Below, piece after piece: positions 7,865-14,767 of a stretch of 18,971 nucleotides of DNA. The stretch comes from DASXMX01 sp036794395 (lineage in GTDB: Bacteria; Planctomycetota; Phycisphaerae; Tepidisphaerales; Tepidisphaeraceae). Made by a program: the position numbers and the translations under genes. The stretch covers positions 1-18,971 of the forward strand of contig DAIRGS010000131.1 of NCBI GenBank assembly GCA_036794395.1, in the 5' to 3' direction. The notes below the pieces were generated by a model. It did no database searches, was not told the origin of the DNA, and saw only the letters and a list, made by a program, of their open reading frames with translations. Position 1 is the stretch's first letter, and each line of letters opens with the position of its first letter.

Positions 7865-10024
7865 ATGCCTCTTGCAGCTTTTTCGCTCCTATCCAACCTT
7901 CATTCCGTGGGCATCTTTCTCGTACTCGCCCTTGGGTTCGGCTTCGTGATCTTCTGGCACGAGCTCGGCCACTTCCTGGCCGCCAAATGGGTCGGCATTA
8001 AGGTAGAGCAGTTCGCTGTTGGGTTCGGCCACGCCCTGATCTCTTGGCGCAAAGGCATCGGGTTCCGGATCGGCAATACCCAGAAAGAATACCGTCAACG
8101 CATCACGGACCACATCAAGGACAAATACAAGGGTCAGCCCGATTTCGAGGATGAAACCCTGTTGTATCAAAAGGCGTATATCGCCGCCGAGGAAGAACTG
8201 GGACTGGGCGAAACCGAATACCGCCTCAACTGGATCCCCCTGGGCGGTTATGTGAAAATGCTCGGCCAGGACGATCTTCGCCCCAACGCCGAAGCCGAAG
8301 ATCCCCGAAGCTACAACCGCAAGCCGATCGGCGCCCGGATGGTCGTGGTCTCCGCGGGCGTGATCATGAACGTGATTCTTGCGGGAGTGGGATTCGCGGC
8401 TTTGTTTATGTATGGGTTCAATACTTCGCCGGCATGGGTCGGCAGTCTTTCATCGAATTCTCCGGCGGCCAATACGGTTAGAATCGTCAATGGACAACGC
8501 ATTCCCGCTCCGCTGAACGTCGGCGATCAGATTGTTTCGTTTGATGGAAAGCCGCAGGAAGATTTTACGAAGATTGGTCTGAGCGTCGCACTCTCGCTGG
8601 CGGGCGTCGATGTGCCGCTGCGGGTCCGGCACCGCGATGGCAAAGTTGAAGACCTGGTCATCCGCCCCCAGCCCGATCCGATGAACGCGGACTTCCTGTC
8701 CATTGGCATTCGCCAGCCACAGTCCCTGCGCGGGCCGGACCCGAAAGAGATGGACGCCGAGGCAAAGGCGGAGCTTGAAAAGGCGTATGCCTCAGCTTTG
8801 CCTGAAGCCGGTGCCGTCAGGCCCGGCGAGACGATCGTAAAAATTAATGGCGAGCCGGTAAACGCCAGCGCTGATGATGGAGACTTCTGGAAACTCAATC
8901 GAGCCTTTCAGGACCCGTATGGCAAGCCGGTTGGAGTAACTGTTAGCGATGATGCCACTGGCCAGCCGCGTACGACTCTTGTGTCGCCACACTTCTCAAT
9001 GGTGTTCGGGCAGAATGAAGTGGAGATCGCGGGCATGACGCCGCGCCCAGCGATTGTTTCGATCGAACAGGGTTCGCCCGCTCTAGGCAAAGTTCTTCCC
9101 GGCGATATCGTGACGGCCATCACCATCGGCAGCGATACGCCCCCCCAAGGCCCTGGCACCGAACAGTTTCGAGCGCTTTTGCGCCAAGCCGGCCGCGACG
9201 GCAAGCAGGTTTCGTTAACCGTTATTCGGGATGGGAAACCCGTTAAAATCGAGGGTCTTTCGGCAAGCATGAAGATCGATAACGGCGGGAAAAAGGTCCG
9301 GGGGCTTGGTGTGCAGCTCGGCTACGACGAGGCACATCCGGTGATCGCCGCCGTGCAGAAAGACGGCCCTGCTGCCAATGCCGGAATACCGGCGGGCGCC
9401 ACAATCACCGCGATTGGCGACGAAAAGGTTTCTAATTGGTTCGAAATTCAAACCGCCCTGACCACCGCAAAGGTCGGGCAACCCATCACCGTTTACTTTC
9501 AAACTGCCGAAGGCCCCGGCAAAAAGCAACTCACGCTCAGTGAGGACCAACGAGCCCAGATCGCCGGGCTGGGGCATGGGAATGACCTCCTTGCGCTTCG
9601 AGAGTTGATCAAGCCCCGCAAAGCCAATGGACCCGGACAAGCAGTTTACTGGGGCATCACTGAGACGCGCGATTTCATCCTGCAGTTTTACCTGACGCTT
9701 CGCCGAATCCTCGGTGGCTCGGTCGGGGCGGATAATTTGATGGGGCCGATCGGTATCTTCTCCAGTGGCGCGAAGCTGGCGTTCAGAGGATGGGATTGGC
9801 TGACATGGTTCCTCTCCATGATCAGCGCCAATCTGGCGGTGGTGAACTTCCTGCCGATTCCGATTGTTGACGGAGGCTTGTTCACCTTCCTGCTACTTGA
9901 GAAGCTACAGGGCCGGCCGCTGTCTCCGCGCACGCAGGCGATTGCTCAGTATGTCGGACTGGCATTTCTGGCGGGCGTGTTCCTGTTCGTGACGTATCAC
10001 GACATCCTTCGCATCGGGGGATGA
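7865..10024 (+). CDS. rseP: RseP-like site-2 zinc metalloprotease with expanded PDZ region
   Basis: This intramembrane protease family cleaves membrane-bound anti-sigma factors and signal-peptide remnants. The catalytic HELGH (residues 32-36) lies in the first membrane helix. The second zinc-site motif NFLPIPIVDGG (Asp about 669) lies in a C-terminal helix pair. The protein has 719 residues against about 450 in E. coli RseP. The extra length comes from a charged insertion between HELGH and GGYVKM (about residues 65-125) and from up to four PDZ-like units between about 195 and 575. The clearest are the last two (AIVSIEQGSPALGKVLPGD and VIAAVQKDGPAANAGIPAGA). It follows dxr closely and probably shares its transcript. 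Start ATG 7865 has no strong ribosome binding site. Substrate unknown; which PDZ units are functional is inference. Confidence 0.93.
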   Translation: MPLAAFSLLSNLHSVGIFLVLALGFGFVIFWHELGHFLAAKWVGIKVEQFAVGFGHALISWRKGIGFRIGNTQKEYRQRITDHIKDKYKGQPDFEDETLLYQKAYIAAEEELGLGETEYRLNWIPLGGYVKMLGQDDLRPNAEAEDPRSYNRKPIGARMVVVSAGVIMNVILAGVGFAALFMYGFNTSPAWVGSLSSNSPAANTVRIVNGQRIPAPLNVGDQIVSFDGKPQEDFTKIGLSVALSLAGVDVPLRVRHRDGKVEDLVIRPQPDPMNADFLSIGIRQPQSLRGPDPKEMDAEAKAELEKAYASALPEAGAVRPGETIVKINGEPVNASADDGDFWKLNRAFQDPYGKPVGVTVSDDATGQPRTTLVSPHFSMVFGQNEVEIAGMTPRPAIVSIEQGSPALGKVLPGDIVTAITIGSDTPPQGPGTEQFRALLRQAGRDGKQVSLTVIRDGKPVKIEGLSASMKIDNGGKKVRGLGVQLGYDEAHPVIAAVQKDGPAANAGIPAGATITAIGDEKVSNWFEIQTALTTAKVGQPITVYFQTAEGPGKKQLTLSEDQRAQIAGLGHGNDLLALRELIKPRKANGPGQAVYWGITETRDFILQFYLTLRRILGGSVGADNLMGPIGIFSSGAKLAFRGWDWLTWFLSMISANLAVVNFLPIPIVDGGLFTFLLLEKLQGRPLSPRTQAIAQYVGLAFLAGVFLFVTYHDILRIGG

Positions 10025-10152
10025 GTCAGCCGCGAGTTCCAATCCAAGGTTCGACGACCGGACATCCGTCTGAATCTTCTGGAGAAAATGCCCGATTCGG
10101 CACGTTGGTTTTCCCACATCTCACGCGGCGCTGGACCCGAGACGTCCCCAAC

Positions 10153-10171
10153 CACGGCCTGGAAGGCCGTG
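10153..10171. repeat. REP-like palindrome (possible terminator of dxr-rseP)
   Basis: CACGGCCT and AGGCCGTG form an 8-bp stem around GGA in the 231-bp gap between rseP and the convergent PilZ gene. GC-rich palindromes of this kind are often dispersed in planctomycete intergenic DNA (general recollection, not checked). There is no T-run, so factor-independent termination is doubtful. A 64-codon ATG frame (10021-10215) overlaps the rseP stop and runs through the palindrome; I do not regard it as a gene. Nothing else is recognisable in 10025-10255. Confidence 0.5.
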
Positions 10172-10255
10172 CCACTTTGGATGCGATGGCGCGGGATGGC
10201 GCGCAGTCATTCTGAGTTCTGGAAGGATCTCGCGCGGCATTTCTGCGCCGATGGG

Positions 10256-10978
10256 CTATCGAACGCCACGAACCGACTGGGGGCGGACGAGGCGCGCCAT
10301 GTCCGTGAGGAAGAATTTGAGGCTTTCACGCGAGAGCAGGCTCATTTCGTCCTGAACAAACTGAGCCCCTGTTTTGATCACACGCTCAGTAATGAAACGG
10401 CTGAAACGCACTGATACCCGGCTGGAGATCGTCCGACCGCGATAAATCAATTCGAGTTCCACTTGATCATCGGGCTTTAGAGCCATGATGCCGGTTTCAC
10501 GGGGGCACATAAAGCTCACGCCGCCTTCACTCAGATCCCACGGCCGGACCCGAATGGGAGCCAGTGCGCGGGGATGTCGAATTTGCGCAAAGATCTGGCT
10601 GCCATCTGGCACTTGATAGCGCGGATTTGCACGTCGCTCTGCCGGTGTTAGCTCAATTGGCCCGCGGAGAAGCAGGGCATTGAACATCATCGTTTCGGTC
10701 AGCCAGAAATGCTTATTGCGGCGGACGATCTGTGCCCGGAACGCGTGGCGGCTGTGGTTTTGGCACAGCGCAACCTCCACCATATCGCCGCGACCGATGG
10801 CACTATCCAACGGCGCCTGATTGCCGCCCAAAGGCTCGACCCAAACCCCTTCATGGTCTGCGTCATGGGCGAGAAAACGGACCTGCCACTGCTGACGAAT
10901 ATCGGGCAGGACGCTCAGCGTTCCACCAAACCGCCCTGCCACAGCGCGCTCAAGAAGTTCCAGGTTACAGCGAATCAT
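10256..10978 (-). CDS. PilZ-domain protein, likely c-di-GMP binding
   Basis: PilZ domains bind cyclic di-GMP and switch motility, polysaccharide or envelope functions. The 240-residue protein has an N-terminal beta-rich domain (about 1-110) like the YcgR flagellar-brake N-terminus, then a PilZ domain. The two ligand motifs are intact: RxxxR at R116-R120 (RANPR) and DxSxxG at D148-G153 (DLSEGG). There is no signal peptide or membrane segment, so it is probably cytoplasmic. The start at ATG 10978 is preceded by only a weak GGA. It is divergent from the GNAT acetyltransferase gene, with two small inverted repeats in the gap. No flagellar or polymer genes lie nearby, so the output is unknown. Confidence 0.85.
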   Translation of the reverse strand: MIRCNLELLERAVAGRFGGTLSVLPDIRQQWQVRFLAHDADHEGVWVEPLGGNQAPLDSAIGRGDMVEVALCQNHSRHAFRAQIVRRNKHFWLTETMMFNALLLRGPIELTPAERRANPRYQVPDGSQIFAQIRHPRALAPIRVRPWDLSEGGVSFMCPRETGIMALKPDDQVELELIYRGRTISSRVSVRFSRFITERVIKTGAQFVQDEMSLLSRESLKFFLTDMARLVRPQSVRGVR

Positions 10979-11000
10979 TTATTCCAAGTCGTACGGGTCC

Positions 11001-11039
11001 TATGGATCGGTCCATATTTGAGATCGGCGTATGGCCATA
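11001..11039. promoter_or_regulatory. pair of small inverted repeats between divergent genes
   Basis: TATGGA-tcgg-TCCATA (11001-11016) and the 10-bp palindrome TATGGCCATA (11030-11039) share the half-site TATGG/CCATA. They lie between the PilZ gene (minus) and the GNAT gene (plus), where an operator controlling both would be expected. No matching regulator is visible in the window and the arms are short. Confidence 0.25.
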
Positions 11040-11092
11040 AGAACTTTGGCCGCAGTGGATGTAAGGGTAATTCCGGATGCCTAAACTCTGGT

Positions 11093-11575
11093 GTGACGAC
11101 CGTTGCGACGCAATCGTTGAGTTATCGGACCATTGACCTTCGCATTGATGAAAGCCTCGTGGTCGCGCACCAATTGGATGCGTGCACCTGCTCTTTCGGC
11201 AATGCATCGCGATTCCAGGGCGCCAGCCGCTATTTCGGATGGCTTGAATCGAAGCTCGAAGAATTTCCCGATGGATTTCTGATGGCCTTCATGGGCGACA
11301 AGTGTGTGGGGCAGATTGAGCTTGAGGTGCCGTACGGCTTAAGCGCCGGGTATGCGAACCTGTTTTATGTGACGCCGGAATTTCGAAGGATGGGATTTGG
11401 GCGTTTGCTTCACAATCGTGCGGAAATGTATTTCAGGAGCTGGGAGGCGACGCGGATCAATCTGCATTGCTCACCCACCAACGAGCGAGCCCTCATTTTT
11501 TACAAGCGGCTTGGATATCGACGCGCTGGGAATCTTCGTGACCGAACGCTTTGGGCGATGTCCAAAGAAATCTGA
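11093..11575 (+). CDS. GNAT-family N-acetyltransferase
   Basis: GNAT enzymes move an acetyl group from acetyl-CoA to an amine. About 160 residues are coding. The acetyl-CoA-binding motif A is clear (NLFYVTPEFRRMGFGRLL, with the RxxGxG/A signature), followed by NLHCSPTNERALIFYKRLGY, the typical motif B region for the CoA thiol side and substrate. The frame is open far upstream, but that part lies opposite the PilZ gene and reads like noise. The plausible starts are GTG 11093 or TTG 11117; no convincing ribosome binding site marks either. It is divergent from the PilZ gene. The substrate cannot be told from sequence. Confidence 0.8.
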   Translation: MTTVATQSLSYRTIDLRIDESLVVAHQLDACTCSFGNASRFQGASRYFGWLESKLEEFPDGFLMAFMGDKCVGQIELEVPYGLSAGYANLFYVTPEFRRMGFGRLLHNRAEMYFRSWEATRINLHCSPTNERALIFYKRLGYRRAGNLRDRTLWAMSKEI

Positions 11576-11618
11576 ACGGCAGGCTGTAACCCAATTCATA
11601 GGGTTTGGTTTAGTCATA

Positions 11619-11659
11619 AATCAGGGTGGAGTTTTGCGCAACTCCAATTCAACCTGATT
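11619..11659 (+). terminator. nested hairpin after the GNAT gene
   Basis: An outer stem AATCAGG/CCTGATT encloses an inner stem TGGAGTT/AACTCCA with loop TTGCGC. It starts 44 bases after the GNAT stop and would separate that gene from the downstream riboswitch promoter. It lacks a T-run, so it may be a transcript-end stabiliser and not an intrinsic terminator. Confidence 0.4.
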
Positions 11660-11753
11660 GATATCGAAATGCTCCTCCACCTGCCCCGGGCCAACAGCCA
11701 CAAGCATTACGAAAACTTTTTTCGATTACCTTGTTCAATTCACATAATTAGAG

Positions 11754-11781
11754 TTGACACATGCACACATCGCCTTACAAT
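11754..11781 (+). promoter_or_regulatory. strong sigma70-type promoter driving the riboswitch transcript
   Basis: A perfect -35 TTGACA (11754-11759), a 16-base spacer and -10 TACAAT (11776-11781, five of six) are preceded by an A/T-rich stretch (11708-11750) resembling an UP element. The predicted start, near 11787, falls at the first base-paired strand of the riboswitch, so the aptamer would form the very 5' end of the RNA. Confidence 0.8.
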
Positions 11782-11785
11782 TCGC

Positions 11786-11962
11786 CGTGCTTGACCGCCT
11801 AAGCTTCTCGAACCTTTTCGAGCGGCGCGGAGAACCCAATGCGGGATGTCACGCATCTCGCATCGCCACCTTAGTTAGTGGGTGTGGTGGCAGGGGCAAA
11901 TCGGCCTGTATGGCCGAGGGAGACTTTTACCTCCTAGCCCGTCAGCTAACTCCGTAGGCACG
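11786..11962 (+). promoter_or_regulatory. ydaO/yuaA-type riboswitch (c-di-AMP sensor)
   Basis: The 3' core CCCGTCAGCTAACTCCGTAG (11939-11956, followed by GC) matches the most conserved part of the ydaO class (GACAGCUAACUCCGGAGGC in a well-studied thermophile aptamer). The segment GGGGCAAATC (11895-11904) corresponds to GGGGUGAAUC, and GGAGAACC (11829-11836) to the 5' core GGAGGAACC. P1 can form from CGTGC (11786-11790) and GCACG (11958-11962). Between the cores every segment folds: CTCGAA/TTCGAG, TGCGGGATG/CATCTCGCA, GCCACC/GGTGGC, TCGGCC/GGCCGA and GGAG/CTCC. The GCCACC/GGTGGC hairpin seems to be an extra arm. Members of this class bind c-di-AMP and usually shut expression off. It controls the small ORF at 12121 by position. 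Confidence 0.85.
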
Positions 11963-11968
11963 TGAAAG

Positions 11969-12007
11969 GGATCAACGCTTCAGCAGGCGTTTCGATCCTC
12001 CTTTATT
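11969..12007 (+). terminator. terminator-like hairpin, candidate riboswitch expression platform
   Basis: Immediately after the aptamer, GGATC-AACGC pairs with GCGTT-(tc)-GATCC around the loop TTCAGCAG, followed by TCCTTTATT. A hairpin at this spot is expected for a transcriptional off-switch that terminates when ligand is bound. The T-run is interrupted, so the mechanism remains inferred. Confidence 0.5.
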
Positions 12008-12021
12008 GCTCCCGTTGTCGC

Positions 12022-12060
12022 CTTTGCCGGTGGGATCTCGCATTCCATTCGGCGGCAAAG
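12022..12060 (+). other. long leader hairpin upstream of the small ORF
   Basis: CTTTGCC pairs with GGCAAAG, and inside it GGTGGGAT pairs (with G-T wobbles) with ATTCCATT around the loop CTCGC. The hairpin ends about 45 bases before the AAGGAG site of the small ORF and may help control its translation or RNA stability. Confidence 0.45.
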
Positions 12061-12120
12061 AGTCACTCTCTTTGTCACTAAAGGCCATACCGCGCCATCG
12101 GCGCAAGGAGAAAAGTCGTG

Positions 12121-12342
12121 ATGGCCAATCAGGCCCATTCGCTTCGTAAAGCGATCGAAAACCTCATTAATGCCAAGTTGCACGATGCGCTGGCCAAACC
12201 CGGTGGACTCGATCGTTTGATCGCCCATCGAGTCACTGGCGTGGCTTCCTGGGAAATTCGCAATGCGGAAAAGCACCTGGATCAGACCCTGTCTGAGATC
12301 CTCGAGCACGAACATCACGATGCCGAGGCACTTGCTTCGTAA
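12121..12342 (+). CDS. small protein of unknown function under riboswitch control
   Basis: A 73-residue ORF starts at ATG 12121 after a strong AAGGAG (12105-12110, spacing 10); an in-frame GTG at 12118 has spacing 7 and is an equal alternative. I recognise no family. The protein looks soluble and mostly helical, with two predicted helices (SLRKAIENLINAKLHDAL and EIRNAEKHLDQTLSEILEHE) joined by PGGLDRLIAHRVTGVASW. The tail is histidine- and acid-rich (EHEHHDAEALAS). There is no signal peptide or membrane helix. Its leader carries the only strong promoter, the riboswitch and the good ribosome binding site, which argues that it is a real, regulated gene. Genes under ydaO-type switches usually concern cell-wall hydrolysis, potassium or osmolyte transport; a small regulator or envelope-associated protein would fit, but this is conjecture. 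Confidence 0.7.
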   Translation: MANQAHSLRKAIENLINAKLHDALAKPGGLDRLIAHRVTGVASWEIRNAEKHLDQTLSEILEHEHHDAEALAS

Positions 12343-12515
12343 CTTTGCGCAAAACCATAACCCTTTTTAGCTTTAATTGCCGACGACTCGCTCACGGCCG
12401 CGGAAAAAGAGACAGGCAACTCGCTTCCGGCGGACGACGGTTGCGACCGTGAGTTCTACATCACCCTTTGCTGATTGCCGCAAGGCATTCAGGAGTCAAT
12501 ATTCATCGCAGCGCG

Positions 12516-12562
12516 AGCCGCGGTGACGTCGATCACAGCCCCGTGGTCGCGTCACCGCGGCT
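12516..12562. repeat. long hairpin with 13-bp perfect outer stem
   Basis: AGCCGCGGTGACG pairs perfectly with CGTCACCGCGGCT. After one bulged T the stem continues CGATCAC/GTGGTCG (one G-T pair) to a loop AGCCCC, about 20 pairs in all. TCAATTTTG follows, so it could terminate the riboswitch transcript. Its size and GC content also fit a dispersed REP or MITE-like element. Confidence 0.65.
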
Positions 12563-12621
12563 TCAATTTTGCGCGCGATTCATTTGCTCTGCTGAAATTC
12601 GGTGGAGGGTGATCAAACGAC

Positions 12622-12702
12622 TGTCATCCTGGAGCGCAGCGAAGGATGTGGTAGTCGAACGATCCGCCGGAATCAGATCCTTCGCTGCGCTCCAGGATGA
12701 CA
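12622..12702. repeat. 26-bp perfect inverted repeat (dispersed palindromic element)
   Basis: The left arm (12622-12647, beginning TGTCATCCTGGAGCG) and right arm (12677-12702, ending CTCCAGGATGACA) are exact reverse complements around 29 bases. The core GAGCGCAGCGAAGGAT belongs to a motif I recall as repeated in the intergenic DNA of many bacteria. It is probably a non-autonomous repeat rather than a terminator. Confidence 0.8.
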
Positions 12703-12779
12703 AATCATGGATTTCAGCAAAGCCGATACATGTAATTTGGAAAAGTAGCTCAGTCGGACAATTTCCGGCCCGATCTCCG

Positions 12780-12816
12780 ATCTGAAATTTGGAATTTCAT
12801 ATTTGAGATTTCAGAT
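12780..12816. repeat. A/T-rich inverted repeat upstream of mlaE
   Basis: ATCTGAAAT (12780-12788) and ATTTCAGAT (12808-12816) form a 9-bp stem. The inner sequence TTTGGAATTTCATATTTGAG is a degenerate series of gAAATTT-like words. The function is unknown; it is the third inverted repeat within 300 bp. Confidence 0.5.
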
Positions 12817-12905
12817 TCGAATTGTGTGTCGTTTAGACACGGCGAACTCGTTTCCCCCTCGCGCCCAATTGCCCCTCTTCCCCCCTACCCCTATCATCCT
12901 GCCGC

Positions 12906-13733
12906 ATGGCGTTGGCGATCGTTGAGCGGGTTGGATTCAGCACGACAGAATTACTTGGCGGGTTCGGCGAGTTCTGCAAATTCGCGGGCCGGACCTTTTT
13001 ATGGCTGTTCGCGGGGGCACTTCGCGCGCGCAACTGGCGGTTGCTTCTTCCGCAGTTTTATGAAGTCGGGGTCCGATCCGTCCCGGTGGTCGGCGTCGTT
13101 GGCGCGTTCATCGGCATGGTAATGGCGGTCGAAACCTATTCGCAGTTCGCGGCAATCGGTCAGGAGAGCCGGCTGGGCGCGATCATCAATCTATCTGTGG
13201 TCAAACAGATCGGGCCCGTGCTGGCGGCGGTGATGCTCGCCGGGCGGGTCGGCGGCGCATTGGCCGCGGAACTTGGCACGATGCATGTGACCGAGCAAAT
13301 CGATGCGATCCGCGTGATGGGCGTGGATCCAATCCAGTACCTGGTCGTTCCCCGGTTCGTCGCATGCGTACTGCTCACGCCGATACTAACCGCCTACAGT
13401 GACGTGCTGGGCATCATCGGCGGATGGCTTATCGCGGTGCCGTTCTTTCACATCCCCAATGCCGCTTACTGGTACTATTCCACCCACGGCGGCGTGGATA
13501 CCTGGCAAGTGATGGAGGGCATCGTCAAGGCATTCTTCTTTGGAGGCGCGATTGGCCTGATCAGCTGCTACAAGGGATTCCACAGCGGAGCGGGCGCCAG
13601 CGGGGTAGGCAGGGCATGTACGGAAAGCTTTGTCGCGAGCTTTATTGCGATCATCGTTCTCAACTTCATCTTCGCCAAGGTCTCCACGGACATGTACATC
13701 GCCATTTACGGCATTAGAAGCATATTCGGATGA
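12906..13733 (+). CDS. mlaE: MlaE-type ABC transporter permease
   Basis: MlaE is the inner-membrane permease of the Mla phospholipid transport system, which maintains outer-membrane lipid asymmetry. The 275-residue protein has the family length and order: an N-terminal amphipathic region (TTELLGGFGEFCKFAG), then about five hydrophobic segments. The hallmark coupling loop EQIDAIRVMGVDPIQYLVVP follows GRVGGALAAELGTMHVT. ATG 12906 is the first start that keeps the N-terminal amphipathic part; no ribosome binding site is visible, as for many genes here. It overlaps mlaF by four bases (ATGA), so both subunits are made in a coupled way. The expected substrate-binding MlaD gene is not in the window. 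Confidence 0.93.
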   Translation: MALAIVERVGFSTTELLGGFGEFCKFAGRTFLWLFAGALRARNWRLLLPQFYEVGVRSVPVVGVVGAFIGMVMAVETYSQFAAIGQESRLGAIINLSVVKQIGPVLAAVMLAGRVGGALAAELGTMHVTEQIDAIRVMGVDPIQYLVVPRFVACVLLTPILTAYSDVLGIIGGWLIAVPFFHIPNAAYWYYSTHGGVDTWQVMEGIVKAFFFGGAIGLISCYKGFHSGAGASGVGRACTESFVASFIAIIVLNFIFAKVSTDMYIAIYGIRSIFG

Positions 13734-14488
13734 GCCTCATCGAGTTCCGCAAGGTCTTCAAGCGCTTCGGCCGGCAGGTCGTGCTTAATGGCGTGGATCT
13801 TTCCGTCCAGGAAGGAGAAAGCCTGGTCATTCTCGGCGCCAGCGGCAGCGGTAAGAGCGTTATGCTCAAGCACATGGTCGGCCTGCTGCAACCCGATTCG
13901 GGCGAGGTGTGGTTCGATGGCCAGCGAATTGACGAGCTATCTGAGCGAAAACTGGCGGACATCCGTGTTCAGTTCGGCTTTCTGTTTCAGATGGGCGCCC
14001 TCTTCGACTCGATGAATGTCGAGGAGAACGTGGGGTTCCCACTCGTGGAACACACTCGAAAAACTCCGGATGAAGTCAGCAAGATTGTCGATCAGAAGCT
14101 GCGAATGGTTGGCTTGCCGGAGGTCCGTAAGAAAATGCCGGCCGAACTCTCAGGTGGACAACGTAAACGTGTTGCCCTTGCGCGAGCGATCGCGCTTGAC
14201 CCGCGGATCATCCAGTACGATGAACCGACCACCGGTCTCGATCCCATTCGCGCCGATGTCATCAACGAACTAATCCTCAAACTCCAGCGCGAGCTGAAAG
14301 TGACCAGCGTTGTCGTCACGCATGACATGCAGAGCGCATTCAAGGTGGCCGATCGAATCGTGATGCTTAGCGACGGAAAGCTGATCTTCGACGGCACGCC
14401 CGACCAGATTCGCGCAAGCGACAATCCGACAATCCGTCGATTCGTTCTGGGCGAGGCCGGTGAGCAGGAGCTGGCGGGGTTGAAGTAG
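13730..14488 (+). CDS. mlaF: MlaF-type ABC transporter ATP-binding subunit
   Basis: This 252-residue ATPase powers the MlaE permease on the cytoplasmic face of the inner membrane. All ABC motifs are visible: Walker A GASGSGKS (36-43), Q-loop glutamine near 87 in FLFQMGALFDSMNV (a Mla-family trait), signature LSGGQRKR (140-147), Walker B IIQYDE (160-165), D-loop GLDP and switch histidine H198 in VTHDM. The ATG overlaps the mlaE stop. The gene ends normally (EQELAGLK), but the sequence right after the stop, in the same frame, is a transposase remnant. Its last 20 or so bases resemble a stretch near the end of the window. Confidence 0.95.
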   Translation: MSLIEFRKVFKRFGRQVVLNGVDLSVQEGESLVILGASGSGKSVMLKHMVGLLQPDSGEVWFDGQRIDELSERKLADIRVQFGFLFQMGALFDSMNVEENVGFPLVEHTRKTPDEVSKIVDQKLRMVGLPEVRKKMPAELSGGQRKRVALARAIALDPRIIQYDEPTTGLDPIRADVINELILKLQRELKVTSVVVTHDMQSAFKVADRIVMLSDGKLIFDGTPDQIRASDNPTIRRFVLGEAGEQELAGLK

Positions 14489-14653
14489 GCGAGGGTCGCG
14501 GACTTATTTCGCGGGCCGGACGAAGTGTTCGACGGCAACACCTCCGACTCCGACACCGTGCGCAAAATCGTCGAGAAACTGGAGAGCAAACGCGGGATGT
14601 CCAATCGGGTTTGGGTACCGGAAAAGCAGGACGACTTACCCAGGATTGCTTAG
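14489..14653 (+). pseudogene. transposase remnant (IS4/IS1634-like)
   Basis: In the frame directly after the mlaF stop, 54 codons run to TAG 14651-14653. The readable core EVFDGNTSDSDTVRKIVEKL, continued by ESKRGMSNRVWV, matches the region before the second catalytic Asp in IS4/IS1634-type DDE transposases (usually F-x-GNTSDS...). Where the family would continue with a D-R-G-M-type segment the sequence changes and stops. Both ends of the element are missing and no terminal repeats were seen. It marks an old insertion or deletion between mlaF and the kinase. Nothing else is recognised in 14654-14767. Confidence 0.7.
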
Positions 14654-14767
14654 GAAGTTCGTCGGCGGAGCCCCATATCGTAACTTCCGTCTGGAAAATC
14701 ACAGTGGAACGGCGTATCTTGACACTCGCACTTCACCGGGCGTGGATATCGCTACCGGAGAGAGACA

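Larger units (their letters stand above)
12343..12905. other. gene-free stretch rich in inverted repeats
   Basis: No gene is supported between the small ORF and mlaE. The stretch carries three unrelated inverted repeats (12516-12562, 12622-12702 and 12780-12816) and a small hairpin GTGTC/GACAC at 12826-12840. The 105-codon frame at 12468-12785 only translates these repeats. No promoter or ribosome binding site for mlaE was recognised. Confidence 0.6.

Noticed and set aside
10021..10215. 64-codon ORF overlapping the rseP stop by ATGA
   Set aside because: It runs through a REP-like palindrome, has no recognisable domain and looks like translated intergenic repeat sequence.
10709..11092. Long N-terminal extension of the GNAT frame
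   Set aside because: It lies opposite the well-supported PilZ gene and has no domain; the GNAT fold is complete without it.
11631..12357. 11-bp inverted match GTTTTGCGCAA / TTGCGCAAAAC flanking the riboswitch-ORF unit
   Set aside because: It contains a self-palindromic core and such a match within 700 bp is not improbable by chance; no other sign of a mobile cassette.
12468..12785. 105-codon ORF downstream of the riboswitch gene
   Set aside because: It consists almost entirely of translated inverted repeats (12516-12562 and 12622-12702).
14719..14748. TTGACA with a possible -10 upstream of the kinase gene
   Set aside because: The -35 box is perfect but the candidate -10 hexamers at suitable spacing match poorly (at most three of six).
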